Below, in pieces: positions 33,912 through 42,870 of a stretch of DNA of 64,000 bases (its first letter is position 1; every line of letters starts with the position of its first letter). The position numbers and the translations under genes were made by a program. The notes beneath the pieces were generated by a model that was not told the DNA's origin, made no database searches, and was given only the letters and a program-made list of their open reading frames with translations. The DNA comes from DTU015 sp012837895 (lineage in GTDB: Bacteria; Bacillota; Sulfobacillia; Fermentithermobacillales; Fermentithermobacillaceae), in the NCBI GenBank assembly GCA_050952085.1, contig JBMNKH010000004.1, forward strand, positions 372,001 through 436,000. Reading direction: 5' to 3'.

Positions 33912-35072
33912 ATGAAACAACTAACTGAAAAAGATCTGATTGCTGCAATTTGGGGAGGAGCTGTGCTAGGCGGCGGCGGAGGCGCCGACCCCAAGGCAGG
34001 TTACCGGCTTGGGAAAGCTGCCCTGGACGAAGGGCAAGTGCTCTTGGCATCTGTAGATGACCTTGATCCTCAAGACACAGTTGTCACTGCGAGTCTGGTC
34101 GGGTCGCCCAAGGCAGGAGGCATGGGTCCTGATCTGAGCCACTACGTTGAAGCTTTCCGCCTGCTTGAGAAAGTCGCGGGCATAACTGCAAAAGCTGTCA
34201 ACACCAACGAATGCGGCGGGCTGGCCACAGTAAACGGATGGTATCAAGCATCCAAGTTAGGAGTGCCTGTAGTTGACGCACCTTGTAACGGCCGGGCGCA
34301 TCCCACCGGAGTGATGGGGTCCATAGGGCTGCATAAGGACAAATCTTATGTATCCAAGCAAGCTGCAGTTGGCCACAACGCCCGTTTGTATGTAGAAGGC
34401 GGGCTAGGCGAAGCCTCGGCTATGGTAAGAGCTTTGTCCGGGAGCGAAGGCCTGGTAGCTGTTGCCCGCAATCCTGTTACTGCAGCTTACCTCAAACACA
34501 ACGGGGCAAGTGGTGCAATTTCAATGTGCATCGGCCTTGGAATGGCGATGGCAGATTCTATACAAAACCGGTTGGGCTTTGACCCGCTCACGACGGAATG
34601 CGTAGCTGATGTAAGCAAGTTCGATACTGAAGAACGCCTGTCAGGCTACCTGGCGGCAAATGCAGCAGCTACCTTCCTCAAGGGAGTATTGCTGTCAGCA
34701 GGCACTGTAGGCCATGTAGACATCGAAGTCAAGGGTGGTTTCGACGTAGGAGAAGTGAGCATTCTCTCTAATAACTCCCAGCAAGGCAGGCAGGAAGTTG
34801 TGCGTCTCACATTCATGAATGAGTACCTCACGTGCGATGTAGGCAGCCACACCTTGTTCAGCTTCCCTGACCTCATTGCGGTGATCGATGTTAACACCGC
34901 GTGGCCTGTGTCTTCTGCAAACATCCGTGAGGGCATGGAAGTAGTAGTCATAGGAACTTCCTATGAGAACCTGATATTAGGTGAAGGCATGTATGATAGC
35001 GAACTGTACAAGCCACTCGAAGAGGCTGTAGGCAGGCAGTTTGAAGCGCCTGCAAGACGGTACATTCCTTAG
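33912..35072 (+). CDS. DUF917 family protein
   Basis: A 386-residue protein of the DUF917 family, related to hydantoinase/thiohydantoin-processing enzymes; substrate unknown. The glycine-rich N-terminal motif is GGAVLGGGGGADPKAGY. Other family-like stretches are VNTNECGGLATVNGWYQ and GVPVVDAPCNGRAHPTGVMG. No signal or membrane segments. ATG 33912 has AGAAGGTG 9 nt upstream; the frame is open to 33888. It interrupts the Sua5/YwlE-rpiB-ywlG order known from Bacillus, so it is a lineage-specific insertion. Confidence 0.82.
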   Translation: MKQLTEKDLIAAIWGGAVLGGGGGADPKAGYRLGKAALDEGQVLLASVDDLDPQDTVVTASLVGSPKAGGMGPDLSHYVEAFRLLEKVAGITAKAVNTNECGGLATVNGWYQASKLGVPVVDAPCNGRAHPTGVMGSIGLHKDKSYVSKQAAVGHNARLYVEGGLGEASAMVRALSGSEGLVAVARNPVTAAYLKHNGASGAISMCIGLGMAMADSIQNRLGFDPLTTECVADVSKFDTEERLSGYLAANAAATFLKGVLLSAGTVGHVDIEVKGGFDVGEVSILSNNSQQGRQEVVRLTFMNEYLTCDVGSHTLFSFPDLIAVIDVNTAWPVSSANIREGMEVVVIGTSYENLILGEGMYDSELYKPLEEAVGRQFEAPARRYIP

Positions 35073-35139
35073 CGTTTAAGGGGATCGTATGCAAAAGTAG
35101 CTGTGCGCAGACAGCTGCTGCGCAAAAGGAGTTGTGTCT

Positions 35140-35583
35140 ATGAAGATTGCAGTCGGAAGCGATCATGCAGGTTACCGCCTGAAAGGTGAAGTGGCGGCAC
35201 TCATACAAGAGCTTGGACACGAGGTATCTGACCTTGGGACCCACAGCGAAGAGTCTGTGGACTACCCTGATTTCGCAGTTAAGGTTGCACGCGCAGTGAC
35301 CGGAGGCGAAGCTGACCTTGGCATCTTGGTGTGCGGCACAGGACTTGGTATGGCTATTGCCGCCAACAAAGTCAAGGGGATCAGGGCTGTCACTTGCGGG
35401 GACACCTTTTCAGCAAGAGCTTCCCGGGAACACAACGACGCCAACGTGCTGTGCATTGGCGCCAGGGTCACCGGGGGCGGGCTTGCCCTTGAAATCGTCA
35501 AGACTTGGTCGGAATCAGAATTCCAGGGTGGGCGCCACGCAAGGCGCGTCCAAAAGATTGCTGATATTGAATCAAGCAGTTAA
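35140..35583 (+). CDS. rpiB: Ribose-5-phosphate isomerase B
   Basis: A 147-residue RpiB/LacAB-type sugar-phosphate isomerase interconverting ribose-5-phosphate and ribulose-5-phosphate. The N-terminus MKIAVGSDHAGYRLK, LVCGTGLGMAIAANKVKGIRA (catalytic Cys) and SREHNDANVLCIGARV are all present. ATG 35140 has AAAGGAG about 8 nt upstream. Same position as ywlF in the Bacillus ywl cluster. Confidence 0.96.
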   Translation: MKIAVGSDHAGYRLKGEVAALIQELGHEVSDLGTHSEESVDYPDFAVKVARAVTGGEADLGILVCGTGLGMAIAANKVKGIRAVTCGDTFSARASREHNDANVLCIGARVTGGGLALEIVKTWSESEFQGGRHARRVQKIADIESSS

Positions 35584-35600
35584 CCGGAACTCACTCCGGC

Positions 35601-35636
35601 GACAACCAAAGAGACAACCAAAGACACAAGCAAAGA
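35601..35636. repeat. 12-bp tandem repeat, three units, in the rpiB-ywlG spacer
   Basis: GACAACCAAAGA twice exactly (35601-35612, 35613-35624), then CACAAGCAAAGA (35625-35636). Not coding. Confidence 0.85.
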
Positions 35637-35700
35637 CTTGTAAGACCTTGTAATAGCCCGACAAAGAAACCGGAGAATAACGGTCGGAGGTAGAAGCTAA

Positions 35701-36270
35701 GTGGAACCAAGCGTTGAGAAAGACAGCATATGCCTTGAGGCCATAAGGACCCAGGTGCTGGAGGTTACCCAAGCCCTGCTGGAAAAAGGCAACCTGAAGC
35801 CCGGACAGATAATCGTGCTCGGGTGTTCCACCAGTGAGGTGAGGGGCAAAGCCATAGGTTCTTCAGGCAGCAATGAAATCGCCCAAGCTATCCTCGACGG
35901 CATACGTGAAGCCCTCGACGGTACCGGGGTATCCCTTGCCGTGCAGTGCTGCGAGCACCTTAACAGATGCCTTGTCGTGGAACGCCATGTGGCTGAAAGG
36001 TACAACCTTACTGAAGTTACTGTCCGCCCTGTCCCCAATGCAGGGGGTGCAACAGCAGCTACCGCAATGGACGTGTTTGACGACCCTGTGGTGGTAGAGG
36101 CAATCCAGGCCCATGCCGGGATTGATATCGGGGATACGTTCATCGGCATGCATCTCAAGCCTGTGGTTGTTCCTGTACGGCTGCCAATCCACAGTGTCGG
36201 GCATGCGCACCTTACAGTGGCCAGGACGCGGCCGAAACTGGTAGGCGGCAGGCGGGCGGTGTATGAATAA
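35701..36270 (+). CDS. ywlG: YwlG/DUF436 family protein
   Basis: A 189-residue protein of the DUF436 (TIGR01440) family, of unknown function and conserved next to rpiB and glyA in Firmicutes. Family stretches include IIVLGCSTSEVRGKAIGSSG, VQCCEHLNRCLVVER and FIGMHLKPVVVPVR. Conserved cysteines (GCSTS, CCEHLNRC) hint at an enzymatic or metal site. GTG 35701 has GGAGG 10 nt upstream. Confidence 0.9.
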   Translation: MEPSVEKDSICLEAIRTQVLEVTQALLEKGNLKPGQIIVLGCSTSEVRGKAIGSSGSNEIAQAILDGIREALDGTGVSLAVQCCEHLNRCLVVERHVAERYNLTEVTVRPVPNAGGATAATAMDVFDDPVVVEAIQAHAGIDIGDTFIGMHLKPVVVPVRLPIHSVGHAHLTVARTRPKLVGGRRAVYE

Positions 36271-36336
36271 GCCGTTTGACATGGTTGACATATTGCCTGA
36301 CGCCTGGGAGCCTGGCAGGAACTTGGGGGTAGGGTT

Positions 36337-36813
36337 ATGAGTCATATAGACAAGGGTCGGAAACGTCCCGGATGGGACGAATACTTTATGCAAGTGGCAG
36401 GAGTAGTGGCGAGGCGTTCTACGTGCATAAGGCGCAACATCGGCGCTGTGGTTGTAAAAGACAAGAGGATCCTTGCAACAGGTTATAACGGGGCGCCAAG
36501 CGGTTTGCCCCATTGTATAGAAGTGGGGTGCCTCAGGGAACAGCTGGGGGTCCCGTCAGGAGAACGGCATGAGATATGCCGGGGGCTCCATGCTGAACAA
36601 AACGCCATTATTCAGGCGGCAAAATATGGCATCGCGGTTGAAGGGTCAACGGTCTATTCAACCACTGAGCCGTGCAGTCTGTGCGCCAAGATGTTGATAA
36701 ACGCCGGAATCACGCGGATAGTGTACCAGAACGCTTATCCGGACAACCTGTCAAGGCAGCTTCTTGACGAAGCAGGGATTATTGTAGAGCATTTCAAGGG
36801 CTCTGCCGGGTAA
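36337..36813 (+). CDS. comEB: dCMP deaminase (ComEB-like)
   Basis: A 158-residue zinc-dependent deoxycytidylate deaminase giving dUMP for thymidylate synthesis. The zinc ligands are in GLHAEQNAI (His, with catalytic Glu) and EPCSLCAKM (two Cys). The N-terminus carries the family's RRSTCIRRNIGAVVVKD, and GYNGAPSGLPHC is typical. ATG 36337 is used. It lies 66 nt after ywlG. Confidence 0.95.
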   Translation: MSHIDKGRKRPGWDEYFMQVAGVVARRSTCIRRNIGAVVVKDKRILATGYNGAPSGLPHCIEVGCLREQLGVPSGERHEICRGLHAEQNAIIQAAKYGIAVEGSTVYSTTEPCSLCAKMLINAGITRIVYQNAYPDNLSRQLLDEAGIIVEHFKGSAG

Positions 36814-36843
36814 TTGACTTGTCCGAAACGGGTTGGTTAGAAT
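36814..36843 (+). promoter_or_regulatory. Sigma-A promoter upstream of tagO
   Basis: TTGACT (36814-36819), 18 nt, TAGAAT (36838-36843). Transcription would start near 36850, about 54 nt before the TTG start of tagO. Confidence 0.65.
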
Positions 36844-36903
36844 AAGGGGCAGATATGGCCATTTAAATGTTGTGCCGGCAGATGTTGAAAGGGGCAGGCT
36901 ATC

Positions 36904-37956
36904 TTGCAGGCGCTGATTGCTTTTATTATTGCATTTGTACTGGCATTAGCTTTAACACCATGGGTACGCGGCTTGGCCCGCAGGTACGGGTTCATGGCGT
37001 ATCCAAGTGAACGCAGTGTCCATCAGAGACCGGTACCCTATCTGGGCGGCGCAGCCATTTACCTTGCGTCAGTTGCCGCAATACTGCTCACAGGCCCCCA
37101 GGACCGGGCCACAAAACAAGGCTTGATCTTCGGCGGCCTCATCATTTTGATTGTCGGCATCATAGACGACCTTTACAATCTAAAGCCATGGCAGAAACTT
37201 ATGGGGCAGTTTGTTTCCGCTCTTATAGTAGTAGCCCTTGGAGTAGACATCTCCTTCCTGACCGACCCGTTTACAGGCACCATACGTTTCACGGGAATTT
37301 TCGCCATCCCCCTTACAATCCTGTGGGTTGTATCTTTTGAGAACCTTATCAATCTGTCTGACGGGCTTGACGGGCTTGCAGCCGGGATTTCAGGGATCAC
37401 CGCCATAGTGACTGTGTTTGCGTCTGTCAGGGCGGGCGTGCCTTCTGTTGGCCTGGCTGCTGCAGCCATAGCAGGCAGTGTGTTTGGCTTCTTGCCGTAC
37501 AACTGGCATCCTGCTTCGATTTTCATGGGGGATGCAGGAGCCATGTATCTCGGGCTGGCGCTTTCCGTTCTGTCGGTCCAGGGCTTGGTGAAGTCCACGT
37601 TAGCCATGGCTGTGCTCGCACCTATACTGGCGCTCTTGGTGCCAATATCAGATGCTGCATTTGCAATTCTGAGACGGCGCAGCCTTGGGCGGCCTGTTTC
37701 CAGGCGCGATAACGATCACATCCACCACAGATTGCTTGAACTGGGGCTGGGGCAGAAAAAAGCGGTAATAGCTATCTACATCGTTACCGGGGTATTTGGG
37801 GTGCTTGGCTTGTTTTCCACATTCCTACCTGTATCCGGTGGCGGCCCCCTTGCAGGACTGGCAGTCTTGGGTGCGCTCTTGGTTGCGCATAAAATGGGTA
37901 TTTTAGCTATACCTGCCGGAAGGTGCAAGCAGAGTTCACGGACGAGAAAGTCATAA
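36904..37956 (+). CDS. tagO: Undecaprenyl-phosphate sugar-1-phosphate transferase (TagO/WecA type)
   Basis: A 350-residue polytopic membrane enzyme that loads GlcNAc-1-phosphate (or a related sugar) onto undecaprenyl phosphate, starting cell-wall polymer synthesis. About ten hydrophobic segments are visible. Catalytic motifs: VGIIDDLYNLKPWQK, ENLINLSDGLDGLAAG, FLPYNWHPASIFMGDAGAMY and NDHIHHRLLELG. The start is TTG 36904 after AAAGGGG. Pairing with mnaA, which supplies ManNAc precursors, supports teichoic-acid-like polymer synthesis; SLH proteins need a pyruvylated wall polymer, so this pathway may feed S-layer anchoring. Confidence 0.93.
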   Translation: MQALIAFIIAFVLALALTPWVRGLARRYGFMAYPSERSVHQRPVPYLGGAAIYLASVAAILLTGPQDRATKQGLIFGGLIILIVGIIDDLYNLKPWQKLMGQFVSALIVVALGVDISFLTDPFTGTIRFTGIFAIPLTILWVVSFENLINLSDGLDGLAAGISGITAIVTVFASVRAGVPSVGLAAAAIAGSVFGFLPYNWHPASIFMGDAGAMYLGLALSVLSVQGLVKSTLAMAVLAPILALLVPISDAAFAILRRRSLGRPVSRRDNDHIHHRLLELGLGQKKAVIAIYIVTGVFGVLGLFSTFLPVSGGGPLAGLAVLGALLVAHKMGILAIPAGRCKQSSRTRKS

Positions 37957-37991
37957 CGCGCAGAGCGAGGGATCCCTGCAGCAATTGAAAG

Positions 37992-39206
37992 GTGTGGAAG
38001 CTGTTGCCCTTTAGGAGCATTAAGGTGCTGTCTGTTTTCGGTACCCGCCCTGAGGCCATAAAGATGGCGCCTGTGGTCATCCAACTGGCCGGCCGTTCCC
38101 CAGAGTTCATATCTAGAGTTGCCGTTACCGCCCAACACCGTGAAATGCTGGATCAGGTCATAACGCATTTTGGCATTAACACCGGTTTTGACCTGGACAT
38201 AATGCGGGACAACCAGAGTCTGGCAGACATAACTTCACGGGTGCTCGAGCGGCTTACCCCGGTTCTCAGGCAGGAATGCCCTGACATTGTGCTGGTCCAC
38301 GGAGACACCACCACCACAGCTGCAAGCGCCTTGGCAGCTTATTACGAGAAAATCCCCTGCGGCCATGTAGAAGCAGGGCTCAGGACAGGCGACAAGTACG
38401 CCCCGTTTCCTGAAGAGATTAACCGGAAGCTCGCAGGCATTGTATGTGACATCCACTTTGCGCCAACGGCTGGGGCTAAGCACAACCTGCTGAGAGAGGG
38501 AATCCCGGAAGAAACAGTGTTTGTCACAGGCAACACTGCAATAGATGCGCTTCTCATGACAGTGAAAGATAACTACGTCTTCAGGGACAAGACCCTGGCG
38601 TCCCTGTTTGGTTCTGACAGGAACTGTTACAATAGTGGGTGTTTAAGCGGCGTTAAGACTATTGTAGTGGAAGTACACAGGCGGGAAAATTTCGGCGTAG
38701 GTATGGAAAACATATGCCGGGCACTGGCGGATGTCGCTAGGCAACGGGCAGGGGATGTAAGGTTCCTGGTGTCGGTACACAAGAACCCGAACGCACGCGA
38801 ACCTGTGTTAAGGCACTTGAGTGGCATAGATAATGTAATCCTTTTCGATCCCTTACCCTATCCCGATTACGTGAACCTGATTAGCCGTGCGTACTTTGTC
38901 GTTTCTGATTCAGGTGGGATCCAGGAAGAAGCTCCTGCTATAGGCGTGCCTGTAGTGTTGTGCCGCGAGAAAACTGAAAGGCCTGAAGCTATCCAGGCGG
39001 GCACAGTTGCCTTGGTCGGGACTGACCAGAACTTGATAGTGGACACAATTCAAGATCTGTTAGACAATGAGGATCGGTACAAGCAGATGGCTACCGCCAA
39101 AAATCCTTTTGGCGACGGGCGTGCCGCTGAAAGAATAGCTGAGGCCTTGCTATATTGGTTTGGATTGTCAGCACAAAGGCCGGAAGAGTATGAAACATTT
39201 CGGTAA
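37992..39206 (+). CDS. mnaA: UDP-N-acetylglucosamine 2-epimerase (non-hydrolysing)
   Basis: A 404-residue GT-B-fold epimerase interconverting UDP-GlcNAc and UDP-ManNAc. Signatures: VLSVFGTRPEAIKMAPV, QHREMLDQV, VHGDTTTTAASALAAYY, HVEAGLRTGDKYAPFPEE, VVEVHRRENFG (commonly VTAHRREN) and SDSGGIQEEAP. The start is GTG 37992, 35 nt after tagO. The length is slightly above the usual 370-385 because of a short insertion near residue 213 (SDRNCYNSGCLSG). Confidence 0.94.
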   Translation: MWKLLPFRSIKVLSVFGTRPEAIKMAPVVIQLAGRSPEFISRVAVTAQHREMLDQVITHFGINTGFDLDIMRDNQSLADITSRVLERLTPVLRQECPDIVLVHGDTTTTAASALAAYYEKIPCGHVEAGLRTGDKYAPFPEEINRKLAGIVCDIHFAPTAGAKHNLLREGIPEETVFVTGNTAIDALLMTVKDNYVFRDKTLASLFGSDRNCYNSGCLSGVKTIVVEVHRRENFGVGMENICRALADVARQRAGDVRFLVSVHKNPNAREPVLRHLSGIDNVILFDPLPYPDYVNLISRAYFVVSDSGGIQEEAPAIGVPVVLCREKTERPEAIQAGTVALVGTDQNLIVDTIQDLLDNEDRYKQMATAKNPFGDGRAAERIAEALLYWFGLSAQRPEEYETFR

Positions 39207-39244
39207 AGGGGGGAACCGCGCAGGTTTGAAGGGCGCGGGATTTC

Positions 39245-39562
39245 GTGGCCAAGAAAGAACTTGATCTGATACTTGATGCTGAGAAAAAAGCAGAAGCTGA
39301 GATTGCCGCCGCCAGGGCCCGGGCAAGAGAGATTCTGGATGAAGCTTCCCAGACAGCGGAGGGGATTCCTGTCGAAGCTGCCCGGAAAGCTCAGGCAAGG
39401 GCTTCAGAAATCGTTGATACTGCCAAGAGGAACGCGGAAAAGGCACATGAAGCATCTATGGAAGAGGTCAAATCGGAAATCGATAGTATCAAATCATTGT
39501 CATCCAAGAATTTTGACAAGGCAGTCAAGTTGGTTTTGGACCGGATCATGAAAGCGGTGTGA
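39245..39562 (+). CDS. V-type ATPase subunit H/G-like peripheral-stalk protein
   Basis: A 105-residue, almost fully helical, charged coiled-coil protein (AEKKAEAEIAAARARAREIL). It is the first gene of the V-ATPase operon, where the stalk partner of subunit E is normally encoded. The start is GTG 39245, with weak ribosome binding site. Assignment is by position, length and composition. Confidence 0.78.
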   Translation: MAKKELDLILDAEKKAEAEIAAARARAREILDEASQTAEGIPVEAARKAQARASEIVDTAKRNAEKAHEASMEEVKSEIDSIKSLSSKNFDKAVKLVLDRIMKAV

Positions 39563-39605
39563 AAGGGGGAAGCCGCAGGGTGCGGTTCGGCCGTGCGGCG
39601 GGTGT

Positions 39606-41591
39606 ATGGCTATTGCACGAATGCGGAAAGTCACCATACTGGCCTATGAAGAGTTTGAAGCCCCTCTTTTTGAAAAACTGAGGGATACCGGACTCATGCA
39701 TGTCACAAAGTCGGCTGCAGCAGGCGTTGCCGGACAGCCGGAGGAAATAGACTCCCATGCAGAAGTGCCTGAATATGTAAAGAAGCTGTCCCAGTTAGCT
39801 GTCATCAAGTCCTATTTTGAACGTTACAACACCATCAAGAAAGGCTTCTTTGACATGTTTACAGGCAAGAAGCCTGAGATATCTTTCAATCAGTTCAAGG
39901 ATGCAGTTGCCAACTACGATGTGTCCGAAGTGTATGCCAAGGTACAGGAGCACGACCGGAAATTAGGCGACATCGGCGAAGAGATCACCGGTCTTCAACA
40001 GAAACTTGAGGTGCTCCAGCCTTGGAGGCAGCTTGATATTCCCTTAAACCAAATCGGTGAAACAGGGACTTGTGATACGTGTCTGGCGGTGGTTCCTTCA
40101 GCCGTCCTGGGTTCTGAAGCTCTTACTTCGCCAGGGGTTCACCACAAAGTTATCTGGGAGGACCGGGGGCAGGCGGGAATATGGTTGGCTGTGTTCATGG
40201 GCGAGGGCCCAGGAGAACAAGCTGCTAATCCGCTCTTGGCGGCGCTTGGAGGCACACGCCTGAATCTTGCCAGGGAAGTAGAAGATTTCGTTGATGCCGG
40301 GCTGGTTGATGATATCTGCCGTGCAATGGAAACAAGGCTGTCTGACCTCCACAAGGAGCAGGCAACCATTTTGGAAAAAGACGCTGAAATGGCCCAGGGC
40401 CTGCTGGATATCCTGGCCCTGACCGACTATTACCTGGACAAGCAGAATCTTGACCAGATCAGGAAGGAAGCCTCTAGAACCAGGTTTACCCTAGTGGTAG
40501 AGGGATTCGTAAAAGCTAAGCAGGTTGATGAGTTCCGTGAGCAGCTCAACTGCTTTAAAGATATTGAGATTATCGATGAAGAACCGGGAGAAGATGACGA
40601 TGTTCCGGTATACCTGGAAAACCATCCGATTATAAGGCCTTTTGAAGCTGTTACTGCTATATATGGTTATCCAAACTACCGTGAGCTGGATCCTACTCCT
40701 TGGTTGGCACCGTTCTTCTGGCTGTTCTTTGGCCTGTGCTTAGGTGATGCAGTATACGGGATCATGTTGTCGCTGTTTTCATGGTGGTTCATTAAGACTC
40801 AAAACCTGGAAGATGACCGGTTTATGAGACTCCTTATGTACTGCGGTTTTTCTACGATCCTTGCCGGTGCGCTTACAGCAAGCTGGTTTGGGGATTTCCC
40901 TGTAGCGTTTCTCAAGGGCACTTTTATTGAGAGGATAACTTCGAGTATCGCGGTTTTGGACCCGATCAATGACCCCATGACCCTCCTCTTGGTATCCCTG
41001 GCGTTTGGGATTATCCACATCTGGGTGGGTATTATCGTCAAGATGGTGGGCACTATCCGCGACGGCCAGCTAGTTGACGCCATTCTCGATAACGGATCTT
41101 GGGTTCTGTTCCTGCCAGGGCTTGTTCTGTGGGGCCTGTCCAAGGCGGGCGTAATCCAAAGCGGTGTTGGCCTATACATCATGGCTGCAGGTGCCGTCTT
41201 GGTGATGATTTCAGGTGCCCGCAACCAGAAGAGCATCTTTATGAAGCCGATATCTGCGGTAGGCAAGTTTTATGACATCGTCGGCTATTTTTCAGATGTG
41301 CTATCCTATGCCCGTATCCTTGCACTCATGCTTGCCAGCGCCATCATCGGCGTGGTTGTAAACACCATTTCGAGCCTGGTGGTGGACATGTTGCCAGGGG
41401 TGGGCTGGGTGGTTATCCCGGTTATCCTGGCATTCGGGCACTTGCTCAACTTGGCGATTAACGCGCTGGGAAGCTTCGTTCACTCAGGGCGGTTGCAGTA
41501 TGTTGAATTCTTCAGCAAATTCTTTGAGGGGGGTGGGACGCCGTTTAGGCCGCTCAAGAGAGTTCGGGAAAACGTATCGCTAACCGACTGA
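39606..41591 (+). CDS. ntpI: V-type ATPase subunit I (a-subunit)
   Basis: A 661-residue stator subunit forming the ion half-channels. The N-terminal half (to about 350) is cytosolic with coiled coils (LGDIGEEITGLQQKLEVLQ). The C-terminal half has about seven transmembrane helices, including PFFWLFFGLCLGDAVYGIM, the family signature. The essential arginine is expected in the helix around DVLSYARILALMLASAII. ATG 39606. It is the largest gene of the operon and directly precedes the proteolipid gene. Confidence 0.95.
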   Translation: MAIARMRKVTILAYEEFEAPLFEKLRDTGLMHVTKSAAAGVAGQPEEIDSHAEVPEYVKKLSQLAVIKSYFERYNTIKKGFFDMFTGKKPEISFNQFKDAVANYDVSEVYAKVQEHDRKLGDIGEEITGLQQKLEVLQPWRQLDIPLNQIGETGTCDTCLAVVPSAVLGSEALTSPGVHHKVIWEDRGQAGIWLAVFMGEGPGEQAANPLLAALGGTRLNLAREVEDFVDAGLVDDICRAMETRLSDLHKEQATILEKDAEMAQGLLDILALTDYYLDKQNLDQIRKEASRTRFTLVVEGFVKAKQVDEFREQLNCFKDIEIIDEEPGEDDDVPVYLENHPIIRPFEAVTAIYGYPNYRELDPTPWLAPFFWLFFGLCLGDAVYGIMLSLFSWWFIKTQNLEDDRFMRLLMYCGFSTILAGALTASWFGDFPVAFLKGTFIERITSSIAVLDPINDPMTLLLVSLAFGIIHIWVGIIVKMVGTIRDGQLVDAILDNGSWVLFLPGLVLWGLSKAGVIQSGVGLYIMAAGAVLVMISGARNQKSIFMKPISAVGKFYDIVGYFSDVLSYARILALMLASAIIGVVVNTISSLVVDMLPGVGWVVIPVILAFGHLLNLAINALGSFVHSGRLQYVEFFSKFFEGGGTPFRPLKRVRENVSLTD

Positions 41592-41680
41592 AGGTTGCGT
41601 GTCAAGTCAGATAGTCATTTTAGCCGGATCAGACAATCAAAGATAACAAGTGATGCAAGACAGACTGGGAGGGAACGTTT

Positions 41681-42241
41681 GTGTTCAAAGGAATGGTAGG
41701 AAGTTGGACTCTGGTGGGGATTTTTCTTCTAGTAGGTATGCTGGTCTTGGGTGCATTTTTCGGTGAGATGCTGGGCGGTAACGTGCTAGCTCTTATGGGC
41801 GCAGGACTTGCAGTAGTGCTCGGCGGGATTGGCTCAATCGTTGGTGTAGGCGTTGCGGGTGAAAAAGCTGCAGGGATCACTGCAGAAGAGCCAGAAAACT
41901 TTGGACGAGTGCTCCCCTTGCAGGCTCTTCCCGGAACCCAGGGAATCTACGGCTTCCTGGTAGCGTTCCTTGCTTTGATCAAGATGAACGCTTTCGGCGG
42001 GGTTCTGTCCCTCACCCTTGAACAGGGATGGCAGGTTTTCTTTGCATGTCTTCCCGCAGGTTTATCCGGCCTGATCTCTGCGTTGTACCAGGCAAAGGTT
42101 TCTCTCGCAGGTATGGATATTGTAGCTCAAAAGCCTGAAGAATCAGGAAAAGGCATGATCCTGTCAGCTATGGTTGAGACCTATGCGGTACTGGGACTTC
42201 TGACATCGATCCTGCTTATCATGTTCGCAGTTAAGATCTAG
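41681..42241 (+). CDS. ntpK: V-type ATPase subunit K (proteolipid rotor ring), sodium-type
   Basis: A 186-residue double-hairpin proteolipid. Compared with Enterococcus hirae NtpK, the sodium-binding residues are all present: Thr86 and Gln87 in LPGTQGIYGF, Gln137 in LYQAKVSLAG and Glu166 in MVETYAVLG. This suggests Na+ rather than H+ translocation. The protein is about 30 residues longer than NtpK because of an extra hydrophobic N-terminal segment (LVGIFLLVGMLVLGAFFGEM), which may be a signal-like or fifth membrane helix. GTG 41681 follows GGGAGGG. Confidence 0.94.
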   Translation: MFKGMVGSWTLVGIFLLVGMLVLGAFFGEMLGGNVLALMGAGLAVVLGGIGSIVGVGVAGEKAAGITAEEPENFGRVLPLQALPGTQGIYGFLVAFLALIKMNAFGGVLSLTLEQGWQVFFACLPAGLSGLISALYQAKVSLAGMDIVAQKPEESGKGMILSAMVETYAVLGLLTSILLIMFAVKI

Positions 42242-42252
42242 GGGGAAACAAG

Positions 42253-42870
42253 ATGCCCTTGGAAGATATTTTGGAGAGAATTGGCGAGAGAGCGTCATCG
42301 CTTAAGGAGGAAATCCTGGCTTCTGCAAGAGCGGAAGCTGAATCTAGAATCCAGGTAGCCAGGGAAGAAGCTGCCCGGCTGGAAGCCGACATCTTGAGGG
42401 AAGCAGAAGCTGAAGCAGAGCAGATAAAGAGCATTGCCGCTTCCAGGAGCGATATGGAGAAGAAGCAGAGGATCCTCGGGGTGAAGCAGGAGCTTATTTC
42501 CCAGGTGTTTGATGAAGCCGTGAAACGCTTAGCTGACTTGCCAGGGGACGAATACCGGGCGCTGCTCATCGATTTGATAGGCCGGAAAGCTGCCGGTTCA
42601 GAAGAGCTTATTTTGAGCAAAGATGATGAGCCCAGGTTAGGCGCGGATTTTGGCCATGCGGTTAACCAGGCATTGGTGGCGCAAGGAAAGGCAGGCAAGC
42701 TGAAGATTTCATATACCCCTGACAGCTTAGGCGGCGGTTTCATTTTGAGGAAGGGCTCAGTGGCAGATAACGTGACTTTCCCTGCTATCTTGAACCTAAT
42801 AAGGGAAGACCTTGAAATAGAACTGGCCAGGGTTCTGTTTGAGGATCCGGAGAGGAAGAGTGCGCCTTGA
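42253..42870 (+). CDS. ntpE: V-type ATPase subunit E
   Basis: A 205-residue peripheral-stalk subunit. The N-terminal half is a long charged helix (AEAESRIQVAREEAARLEAD). The C-terminal half is globular and ends GGGFILRKGSVADNVTF, typical of subunit E. ATG 42253, 11 nt after ntpK. It overlaps ntpC by 4 nt, indicating translational coupling. Confidence 0.9.
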   Translation: MPLEDILERIGERASSLKEEILASARAEAESRIQVAREEAARLEADILREAEAEAEQIKSIAASRSDMEKKQRILGVKQELISQVFDEAVKRLADLPGDEYRALLIDLIGRKAAGSEELILSKDDEPRLGADFGHAVNQALVAQGKAGKLKISYTPDSLGGGFILRKGSVADNVTFPAILNLIREDLEIELARVLFEDPERKSAP

